From assembly GCA_965223105.1 (NCBI GenBank), contig OZ244987.1, positions 7,192,001-7,256,000 on the forward strand: DNA of 64,000 nt, given 5' to 3'. Source of the stretch: JABDMH01 sp965223105 (lineage in GTDB: Bacteria; Bacteroidota; Bacteroidia; Chitinophagales; Saprospiraceae). The position numbers and the translations under genes are program-made. This document shows positions 35,903-43,115 of the stretch, in pieces. The stretch's first letter is position 1, and each line of letters starts with the position of its first letter. The notes beneath the pieces are model-generated. The model did not search any database. It had not been told where the DNA came from and saw only the letters and a program-made list of their open reading frames with translations.

Positions 35903-36621
35903 TGTCGAGGATTGATGACATTTCTCTATTTGAACAAGCGTACCTCGATTGCCGTAGAAAGGAGGGCCGCCTGTTGAATGATGACCTGGTGAGATCATTG
36001 CCCCATGTACCACGCAATCATCCTACCTACCGGGAATGGATGATCAGAAGAAATAGTGCTCTGGCTCTCAAGGGCTATTTGATGAAAAATGCGATTTTTC
36101 GCATTTTAGAAATTGGCTGTGGCAATGGTTGGCTGACTAATTTTATCTGTGATGAAAAACTTCAGGTGACGGGCATAGATATAAATACTGTGGAATTAAA
36201 TCAGGCTCAAAGATTGTTCCCATGTCCTGATTTTCTGCAGGTGAATATACTTGATGATGATCATTTACTGGATAGCTATGACTTGATCTATCTGGCCAGC
36301 TCCATCCAGTATTTTCCTTCGATGCAACAATTGATCCATCGACTTAGAAATCATCTTAGCTCCAAAGGGGAAATTCATGTTCTGGACTCGCCAATTTATG
36401 CCAATCGAAAACAGGCAGATGATGCCAGGAAACGCTCGCGAGAATATTTTGCGTCCCATGAATCCAGTATGAGTAAATATTATTTTCATCATAGTTTTGA
36501 GGATTTGCAATATTTCGAATGGAATTTTTTGTACGATCCTATGAAAGTAAGAAATCGATTTCTGAGAATGTTGAATTTTGACCTTTCTCCATTTCCTTGG
36601 ATATGCATACATCAAGGCTAA
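35896..36621 (+). CDS. Class I SAM-dependent methyltransferase
   Basis: A 241-residue methyltransferase with the SAM loop FRILEIGCGNGWLTNFI at about residues 64-80, VTGIDINTVELNQA as motif II, and LIYLASSIQYFPS near 128. RNSALALKGYLMKN, just before the SAM loop, suits a small-molecule or glycan methyltransferase. The ATG at 35896 overlaps the preceding stop; a second ATG lies 6 bases on, so the exact start is uncertain by two codons. It overlaps the GT39-like gene that follows by 19 bases. It is probably coupled with radical SAM copy 2 in one pathway. Confidence 0.78.
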   Translation: MVMSRIDDISLFEQAYLDCRRKEGRLLNDDLVRSLPHVPRNHPTYREWMIRRNSALALKGYLMKNAIFRILEIGCGNGWLTNFICDEKLQVTGIDINTVELNQAQRLFPCPDFLQVNILDDDHLLDSYDLIYLASSIQYFPSMQQLIHRLRNHLSSKGEIHVLDSPIYANRKQADDARKRSREYFASHESSMSKYYFHHSFEDLQYFEWNFLYDPMKVRNRFLRMLNFDLSPFPWICIHQG

Positions 36622-38036
36622 AGTACTTTATCTTTTTACTTCCCCTCGTGTTCTTCATCCTGGTAAGATATGTGTTGGATTTTAATGGGCTGTATGGACA
36701 AGATGCCCATGAATATTATCGATTTGCCAGGGAATTGAAACTTTTCCTTTTTGGGGGACAAGATCTTGGACCTTTCTTTTGGCCGATCAACTTCCCTTTG
36801 ACTGGTGTGTTGCTTTCGATTATTTTGGGTAACCTTCAGTTTGCGATGCAGGCCACTTCAGCTTTAGCCCTGAGCTTTAGTACATATTTTGTATATCACC
36901 TTATAGAAATAAGGTATCGTCCGGATGTCCAGGCAACCTGTGGATTTGTTCTTTTGGGTTTGGTTTTTTGTCCATTTGTATTGAGGCACGGATTGATGGT
37001 AATGTCTGATTCCTTGGCCTTTTTCTTCGTTGTTGGTACTTTTTACTTTTTCCTTCGGTGGAAAGATTATTTAAGGGGTCGGCACGATATCTTTATGATA
37101 CTTTTTGCAAGTTTGGCGGTAGGTGCTCGATACGCTACCTGGGCAATTGTCTTGCCTCCTGTGATCTTTTGGTCAATAACTCAATTAGGAAAGAGGAATC
37201 TAAAAAAACTTGCAATGGGCCTCGTAGTGGCGATTTTGGCGATTCTGCCCAACTTGCTGATAAAGACAGATGTGTACTGGGGCATGGTCGATCATCACTT
37301 TTTGGAGGATTGGCATTTCAAGAATGTATTTATGTCATCTTTTTCCACTACGAATGGAGTCTATGAGGGAAAGGTAAATAACTTACTATTTTATGTTGGG
37401 GGCATTTTTCATCCCAGATACCTCTGGTGGACTGTCCCGGCTATTTTCTTGATCAGTTGGATTAATCGGCCGGTGGAGGATCGAGTGATTATGGCCTCGT
37501 TGGCTTTGTACTTTCTTTTCATTTGTGGCATACCGGAGCAGAATGTACGATATATTCTACCAGGGATTCCGCTTGTTCTCTACCTGATTTTTCCTGGATG
37601 CCAGCGCATTTATTCTATTTTTCAGTTCAATCGAATTTTTCGACTGATCATGGGAGGATTGCTTCTCATCCAGATCTATTTGGTGGGTAGGTCAATTTAT
37701 CCGGTCATCCAACTGCATGACCTTGAAAGATCTATCGCCAGAGATTTGGAACAGTATGACACTGAACATATTTATTCTTTTGGTTTAACCCAGGCATTAG
37801 GCACCTATTTAGACTCGAGACTTCTAATCAATCTCTGGGATACTGATCTTGATCACATCAAGGATAATGGCCTGGTTCTATTTAATGAAGCAAGATTTAG
37901 GGTACAATGGGAGGGTAAGTCACCCATGGTGAACTGGCTCAAAATAAGGGAAACAAAAAAATTAGAATTGGTCAAGGAATATCCCCAGCAATGGCGGTTA
38001 TATCGCATTGTTGGGGATAAGGAAAGAAAAGAGTAA
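36603..38036 (+). CDS. GT39-like membrane glycosyltransferase
   Basis: A 477-residue membrane protein with roughly 10-12 hydrophobic segments. The N-terminal loop after the first helix, FNGLYGQDAHEYYRFA at about residues 27-42, carries the acidic residue expected in GT-C (GT39/PMT-type) enzymes, and VMSDSLAFFFVVGTFYFFL near 137 resembles the family's second conserved region. These enzymes use polyprenyl-phosphate sugars on the outer face of the inner membrane. I chose ATG at 36603; a TTG two codons earlier is possible. It overlaps the preceding methyltransferase gene and ends the plus-strand run, with no evident terminator in the following 170 bases. Confidence 0.72.
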   Translation: MHTSRLKYFIFLLPLVFFILVRYVLDFNGLYGQDAHEYYRFARELKLFLFGGQDLGPFFWPINFPLTGVLLSIILGNLQFAMQATSALALSFSTYFVYHLIEIRYRPDVQATCGFVLLGLVFCPFVLRHGLMVMSDSLAFFFVVGTFYFFLRWKDYLRGRHDIFMILFASLAVGARYATWAIVLPPVIFWSITQLGKRNLKKLAMGLVVAILAILPNLLIKTDVYWGMVDHHFLEDWHFKNVFMSSFSTTNGVYEGKVNNLLFYVGGIFHPRYLWWTVPAIFLISWINRPVEDRVIMASLALYFLFICGIPEQNVRYILPGIPLVLYLIFPGCQRIYSIFQFNRIFRLIMGGLLLIQIYLVGRSIYPVIQLHDLERSIARDLEQYDTEHIYSFGLTQALGTYLDSRLLINLWDTDLDHIKDNGLVLFNEARFRVQWEGKSPMVNWLKIRETKKLELVKEYPQQWRLYRIVGDKERKE

Positions 38037-38209
38037 TTAAGGTTCCCTGCAAGCGACGACAACGAATAGATGGCAAAGCCAATGAAGAAATTGTAGATAA
38101 TAATTAATGTGTTTACCTGCTATCTAAATCCAAAATATTTCAAACCCGATCTCACTCAGAGATTATTAGAGATTCTCTAAAGATTTATTGTGATAAAAGG
38201 CTTGGAAAA

Positions 38210-38578
38210 TTATTGTCCGGGTAGATTGTAGTAGAATCGTTCGTGCACGATTTGGTTGTCTTTCCATTTCTGCACGGCGACCTCTTCCATTTTTATCCGG
38301 TTGCCATCTTGAAAAGTGATGTCCACCCAAGTCTCCGCGCAGGTTACACCTGTGTCTTCATTGCTGGTGATGGAACCGACCCCACCACCATGCATTTCCT
38401 TAACCATTTCGGTCCATTTGATGATGGCTTGACGTTGCGCGTCTTTTCCTTTTCGAGTTTCACCGGTAGGTTCGATAACGACTACGTCATCAGCGTAGAA
38501 TTTTTCGAAAGCTTCCATCATTTTGCCCTCGCCCATCATCGTTTGAAGTTGTGTAGCATTCTCTAAATAAGACATCAT
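38210..38578 (-). CDS. NTF2/SnoaL-like protein
   Basis: A 122-residue protein of the NTF2/SnoaL-like fold. An early helical part (NATQLQTMMGEGKMMEAFEKFYADDVVVIEP) leads into strands that form the usual cone-shaped pocket (ETWVDITFQDGNRIKMEEV, WKDNQIVHERFYYN). The start is the double ATG at 38573-38578; an upstream in-frame ATG at 38626 adds residues without sense. The ligand or reaction is unknown; some members are isomerases and many are of no known function. It is a single gene on its own and does not look like part of the operons on either side. Confidence 0.7.
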   Translation of the reverse strand: MMSYLENATQLQTMMGEGKMMEAFEKFYADDVVVIEPTGETRKGKDAQRQAIIKWTEMVKEMHGGGVGSITSNEDTGVTCAETWVDITFQDGNRIKMEEVAVQKWKDNQIVHERFYYNLPGQ

Positions 38579-38699
38579 TAAAGTTTTAAAGATTGAAATA
38601 ATAAACATCGAGGTATAGGGTGTCATCTATATTATAATCGTGTTAATACTAGGAGAGTATTGCATCATTGAACCATGGTGGAGTGCATTCTGAAAAAAT

Positions 38700-39452
38700 T
38701 CAACCCATTCTTTGTTTTATATACGTGACCTTCTCTTGGATATCACTGATTTTTTCATCCAGGGCATCATCTAGTGCTTGCTTGGTATCGGTAAAACTCA
38801 TATGCGCATAGTAAGACCAGATCTCAGCAATATCTCGGTAGGCGATTCGATAGGGCGGGTAAGTCGGATTGTCCGAGACCGCGGTGATCGAATTACCGTC
38901 TGGATTCTTGATTACTCGCTTGTACACGATGCCATCCAAATGTGTGGCAATCACGTAGGTCTTTTCATTCTTGATGGCGTCCAAAGACTCGACATACGAG
39001 CAAATGACAATGGACCCTGCTGAAAGCGGAAGCATCGAATCTCCCTGAATCTCAAAAGCACGATAAGTCCCCTCCGGTATGCTCGGAAAGTATAATTTGG
39101 GCAGTTCTTGAATAAATTCTGGATCTTGATAACTCTGCAGATAACCGGCCTCGGCTTTTGCAGAGACCAATTCGATGTTCTGTCGATTTTCATGATCCAC
39201 GGTTATTGCCAGCACTTTAAGATCACCTTGATTGATCACTTCGAGCTCACGGTGCCAAAGCTTGGTGGTGAGCAGGTCATCTATGGCCACCTCGAAGAAT
39301 TGGGCAATCTGCACGATGGTCTGTACATTAGGTTCAGTATGTCCTCTTTCGTAGTCTCCCAGGGTGGTACGAGGAATACTTAATGTATCGGCCAACTGCT
39401 GCTGCGATATGGCGCGATGCTTTCGAAGGTATTTTAGATTTTCACCCAACAT
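38700..39452 (-). CDS. XRE/S24-type (CI/LexA-like) repressor
   Basis: A 250-residue regulator. An N-terminal helix-turn-helix of the XRE type occupies residues 1-65 (ISQQQLADTLSIPRTTLGDYERG). A C-terminal S24 peptidase domain shows the nucleophile Ser in EIQGDSMLPLSAGS near residue 138 and the general-base Lys in GIVYKRVIKN near 178, the layout of CI and LexA-like self-cleaving repressors. A helical tail of 35 residues follows. It should dimerise, bind a palindromic operator and be inactivated by RecA-stimulated self-cleavage. The GxxExxY gene lies 18 bases upstream and in the same direction, so they are co-transcribed. The palindrome at 39980-39995 is a plausible target. Confidence 0.82.
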   Translation of the reverse strand: MLGENLKYLRKHRAISQQQLADTLSIPRTTLGDYERGHTEPNVQTIVQIAQFFEVAIDDLLTTKLWHRELEVINQGDLKVLAITVDHENRQNIELVSAKAEAGYLQSYQDPEFIQELPKLYFPSIPEGTYRAFEIQGDSMLPLSAGSIVICSYVESLDAIKNEKTYVIATHLDGIVYKRVIKNPDGNSITAVSDNPTYPPYRIAYRDIAEIWSYYAHMSFTDTKQALDDALDEKISDIQEKVTYIKQRMG

Positions 39453-39470
39453 GATTCATACCGTTTTCAA

Positions 39471-39893
39471 TTAGGAGACAGCAGTGCTTACCGACTCATC
39501 CATATTATTGATGATTCTTCTTACACCATGTTTTAGACTTCCTACATTAAAATTGAAGACAAATCCCAGATCACATCCAGAGACGTGGAGGTAAGTCTGC
39601 ATTTCTGCCGAATGCAGGGCCGTTAGATTTTCAACGCTCTTACTGATGATGACGATTTGGCCTTCAACAATCATCTCGACGCAGTAGGTAAGGTCGAGGT
39701 TGAGTCCTTGGTATTTTAGTGGCCATTCGCGGTTGCGTTCTACGAGTAAACCATGTCTCTTTAGTTCATGAAAAAGACAATGGCTATAGGCACTCTCCAA
39801 CAATCCAGGCCCCAAATTAGAATGAACTTTAAATGCACTACGCAGAATAAGGTCTGATAACCGGTTGATGCGAAGTCTCTTGGAAGTGGTCAT
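39471..39893 (-). CDS. GxxExxY family protein with altered nuclease motif
   Basis: A 140-residue GxxExxY protein, named for GLLESAY at about residues 28-34 (within SNLGPGLLESAYSHC). The family is PD-(D/E)xK-like, and its usual core is RxDLLV...VIVELKAVE. Here the same place reads YCVEMIVEGQIVIISKSVENL: the Asp becomes Glu, and the Glu of the ELK triad becomes Ser (ISK). The metal site may therefore be lost. The end, CDLGFVFNFNVGSLKHGVRRI, matches the family's GLLLNFN... GxxRxI close. It is transcribed with the S24 repressor and lies divergent from the DnaE-type polymerase. The family's role is unknown. Confidence 0.78.
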   Translation of the reverse strand: MTTSKRLRINRLSDLILRSAFKVHSNLGPGLLESAYSHCLFHELKRHGLLVERNREWPLKYQGLNLDLTYCVEMIVEGQIVIISKSVENLTALHSAEMQTYLHVSGCDLGFVFNFNVGSLKHGVRRIINNMDESVSTAVS

Positions 39894-39979
39894 GGTGTGA
39901 GAATTTTTAACCTTTCAAAATCAGCGGACAACCAAGATAAGGCTTTATTTGTGAATAGTCTATTTTTTCGACAAAAAAA

Positions 39980-39995
39980 TGCCGATAAATCGGCA
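39980..39995. promoter_or_regulatory. Operator candidate: 16-bp perfect inverted repeat
   Basis: TGCCGAT and ATCGGCA arms separated by AA (39980-39986, 39989-39995). It lies in the divergent region between the GxxExxY/S24 operon and the DnaE-type gene, 64 bases before the latter's ATG at 40060 and 87 bases before the former's start at 39893. The size and symmetry suit binding by the S24 repressor, which would regulate both its own operon and the polymerase. A palindrome this short could also be chance. Confidence 0.5.
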
Positions 39996-40059
39996 AAAGT
40001 GATTATTGTTGCTGATCTTGCGACCAGAAGCAACAAAGTCGAATGGTTGCTGCTTGGCT

Positions 40060-43026
40060 ATGTATCTCAATTGTCATTCCTTCTACAGCTTACTGTACGG
40101 CACCCTAAGCCCGGAACAGCTTGTGGAACATGCCGTCAAGAATGACATCAGCGTGCTGGCATTGACGGACATCAACAACACTTCTTGTGCCGTCGAGTTT
40201 TACGACCTGTGTCTGTCTGCGGGTATTAAACCTGTGCTCGGAATTGAGTATCGAAGTGTGGAGAAGAGGCTTTATATTGGCCTCGCCAGAAACCAACGAG
40301 GCTGGACATTCCTTAACCAATTGTTATCGAGTCACCTCTGTGGCCATGAGGCACTTCCTCCAAGGGCACCGGATCTTCCTGACACATACTTTGTCTATCC
40401 AGATTGGCCCTTTGCGGATATGCCACGGGCAAATGAGTACCTGGGCATTCGACCAGGACAACGCCAATGTCCCACTCCTTTTGCTTCAATGCCCAGCAGG
40501 CAGGTACTATGGCAGCCCGCCACTTTTATCAACACTCGGGGCCATCAGACCCATCGTTTGCTGCGTGCAATTGCCAGATCTACGCTGCTGAGTAAAGTAG
40601 GTCCAACTGACCTTGCTTGTCCAACTGATTGGTACTGGCCGCCCCATGCATTGCACTGGCAGACTTCTTCTTTGCCTCACCTTTCCAGGAATGCCCGCCA
40701 TCTTTTGGACACTTGTGAACCTGATTATTTCCAGAGTCGAGAACCCAATCTGGAGTCCTTCACCAGATCCGAAGCTGGTGACTATGCCTTACTGCAATGC
40801 CTTGCTAAGCAGGGAATGCTTAAAAGGTATCGCGACATACCTGTTGAAGCGCCTAACCGCCTTGCTGACGAGCTCAATATCATAGCCAGACTTGATCTGG
40901 CCACCTATTTCTTAGTCGCATGGGATGTGGTGCGGTACGCCAAGGCCCGAGGTTTCAGGCATGTTGGAAGGGGAAGCGGGGCCAACTCACTCGTAGCTTA
41001 CGCCCTTGGCATTACTGATGTAGACCCTTTGGAGATGAATCTCTACTTCGAAAGGTTTATCAACGTGCACCGCAAGGTTGCACCTGATTTTGATCTGGAT
41101 TTCAACTGGACTGATCGTGATGAAATGCTTTCTTACCTCTTCAGGCACTACGGCCCTCACCGGGTGGCCATGCTTGCCACTTATCAAACCTTTAAGGGAA
41201 GATCGATTGTGAGGGAAGTCGGCAAGATCTTGGGTCTTCCGAAATTTGACATCGATCAAATCATCAGTGAGCCCAATGCCAGGCACAAGCACCACCCATT
41301 GTCTGATAAGGTCTTTGAAATGGGTGCCCTGATTCAGAAGTTTCCCAGACATCTATCGGTACATGCTGGCGGAGTAATCATCTCCGAAACAACGCTATGT
41401 CAATCGGGGTCAACCCAAATGATGCCCAAGGGGTTTTGCATCAGTCAGTTTGACATGGTCCATGCCGAGCAGATGGGGTTTCACAAATTTGATATTCTTA
41501 GCCAGCGTGGAATAGGACACATTCATGATACTGTTAACCTGATCAAGATCAATCGCGGCGTTGATGTTTCTGTCCAACAGATGGATGCAGTGGCCAATGA
41601 TCCCAAGGCCATCAGGCAGCTACAATCTGGTGATGTGATCGGTTGCTTTTATATCGAATCACCTGCCATGCGCGGTCTCCTTTCCAAATTGACCTGCCGC
41701 CATTACAACGATCTGGTGGCTGCTACTTCGATCATCCGCCCCGGGGTGGCAAAGAGCGGCATGATGCAAGCCTATATTGATCGACACCGGGGCAAACCCT
41801 TTGCCGATTTGCATCCGGTTATGTCCGAACTGCTGGCCAGTACGTACGGCATCATGATCTACCAGGAAGATGTGATGCAGGTAGTTCATCGATTGGCAGG
41901 TTTCGATCTTGGCCAATCGGATCAGTTGCGAAGGTTGATGACCGGGAAAAACAAGAGCGCCTCGATACTCCAACGACTCAAAGAGCAATTTCAACGGCAA
42001 TGTCTTGAGCGTGGTCACGATCTGAGTTTTGTCAGGGAGATTTGGCGGCAGATTTCGAGCTTTAGCGGGTATGCATTTTGTAAAGCCCATTCGGCTACCT
42101 ACGCAGCAGAAAGCATGCAGAGCCTGTACCTAAAGGCTCGCTTTCCCTTGGAGTTCTTGGTAGCGGTCATCAACAACGGTGGTGGGTTTTACGATACCGA
42201 AGTCTACGTTCATGCCTTGAGAGTTGCCGGGGGCAGGATTCATCCTCCTTGTATCAACTCAAGTGCCTACCAAACCAGGATACATCAGAATGATATCTAT
42301 CTAGGTTTCAACTTGCTCAAGTATCTGCGAAAGGACACGATTGAGTTGATCGCCACTGTCCGTTCGCGGTTTGGCCCTTTCAAGAGCCTCCATGATGTCA
42401 CTACCAAGCTCCGTCTTCCCTTACAGCAATTGCTTATATTGGCCAGGGTCGGTGCGCTGCGTTTTACCGGGCAAGAGCCAGCCAAGCTGATGAGGATCGC
42501 ATTGGAAACAGCAGCAAAGCAAATCGCTACACCGTCACTGTTTGGTCCCTTCGAATCCAGTGGCGATCTGAAATTCGATCCACCCCTTGAGGAGAATGCC
42601 CAAGCATTTGTGGAGTTGGAGATCCTTGGTTTCCCGGTTAGTCAAAGTCCCTTTGAGATGCTCGCCTCACCCTTGCCTGATCCTCTCGTGCTGGCCTCTG
42701 ACATGCGGAATCACGTTGGGAAACTGGTCAGAATGGTCGGCTACTTTGTGGTGGAAAAGCCCGTTACCACGGTGCGGGGCAGGCACATGAGCTTTGCCGC
42801 CTGGTGGGATCAGCTGGGCGATTTTTTTGATACCGTACATTTTCCCCCATCTTTATCCGGTAGTCCAAATTTTCACAGAGGCGTTTATTTGCTGGAGGGG
42901 AGAATCGTTGTGGACAATGGTTTCCCCATGTTGGAAGTGGGCCGGCAACAGAGGCTCAGCACGCGTCTCCTCGATTCGAATGTTGATTGGATGTGGAAAA
43001 AGGACCAGCACCGAAGCTTCGTATGA
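40060..43026 (+). CDS. DnaE-type DNA polymerase III alpha subunit, short, PHP-degenerate (DnaE2-like)
   Basis: A 988-residue C-family polymerase. The start at 40060 gives the standard MYLNCHSFYSLLYGTLSPEQL opening. The PHP domain is eroded: LxCHS carries Asn where LHxHS expects His, and ALTDINN carries Ile where ALTDHxN expects the second His. The palm is intact: GRGSGANSLVAYALGITDVDP near residue 306, then VAPDFDLDF near 341-347 with the two catalytic Asp, and the third-Asp region further on. Length and gene context resemble SOS-regulated DnaE2/ImuC polymerases (translesion synthesis) more than the replicative DnaE (about 1150 residues). No DinB/ImuB-type partner is present in this window. 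An S24 repressor gene and palindrome lie just upstream. Confidence 0.82.
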   Translation: MYLNCHSFYSLLYGTLSPEQLVEHAVKNDISVLALTDINNTSCAVEFYDLCLSAGIKPVLGIEYRSVEKRLYIGLARNQRGWTFLNQLLSSHLCGHEALPPRAPDLPDTYFVYPDWPFADMPRANEYLGIRPGQRQCPTPFASMPSRQVLWQPATFINTRGHQTHRLLRAIARSTLLSKVGPTDLACPTDWYWPPHALHWQTSSLPHLSRNARHLLDTCEPDYFQSREPNLESFTRSEAGDYALLQCLAKQGMLKRYRDIPVEAPNRLADELNIIARLDLATYFLVAWDVVRYAKARGFRHVGRGSGANSLVAYALGITDVDPLEMNLYFERFINVHRKVAPDFDLDFNWTDRDEMLSYLFRHYGPHRVAMLATYQTFKGRSIVREVGKILGLPKFDIDQIISEPNARHKHHPLSDKVFEMGALIQKFPRHLSVHAGGVIISETTLCQSGSTQMMPKGFCISQFDMVHAEQMGFHKFDILSQRGIGHIHDTVNLIKINRGVDVSVQQMDAVANDPKAIRQLQSGDVIGCFYIESPAMRGLLSKLTCRHYNDLVAATSIIRPGVAKSGMMQAYIDRHRGKPFADLHPVMSELLASTYGIMIYQEDVMQVVHRLAGFDLGQSDQLRRLMTGKNKSASILQRLKEQFQRQCLERGHDLSFVREIWRQISSFSGYAFCKAHSATYAAESMQSLYLKARFPLEFLVAVINNGGGFYDTEVYVHALRVAGGRIHPPCINSSAYQTRIHQNDIYLGFNLLKYLRKDTIELIATVRSRFGPFKSLHDVTTKLRLPLQQLLILARVGALRFTGQEPAKLMRIALETAAKQIATPSLFGPFESSGDLKFDPPLEENAQAFVELEILGFPVSQSPFEMLASPLPDPLVLASDMRNHVGKLVRMVGYFVVEKPVTTVRGRHMSFAAWWDQLGDFFDTVHFPPSLSGSPNFHRGVYLLEGRIVVDNGFPMLEVGRQQRLSTRLLDSNVDWMWKKDQHRSFV

Positions 43027-43115
43027 TGGCAATTTGCTATTTTTTGACCCCTGGATCAACGAATGAGTTGACTGGATATGAGGTCCCACTTTTGTAACCA
43101 AGCCACCGCACTTAT

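Noticed and set aside
36597..36602. TTG start two codons before the chosen start of the GT39-like gene
   Set aside because: An ATG two codons later gives the same protein and no ribosome site favours the TTG.
39897..40145. 82-codon frame between the GxxExxY and DnaE-type genes
   Set aside because: It overlaps the polymerase start in another frame, has no recognisable pattern and would bury the palindrome. No missing ImuB/DinB partner is hidden here.
41659..42090. 143-codon minus-strand frame in the polymerase gene
   Set aside because: A shadow frame of a strongly conserved coding region.
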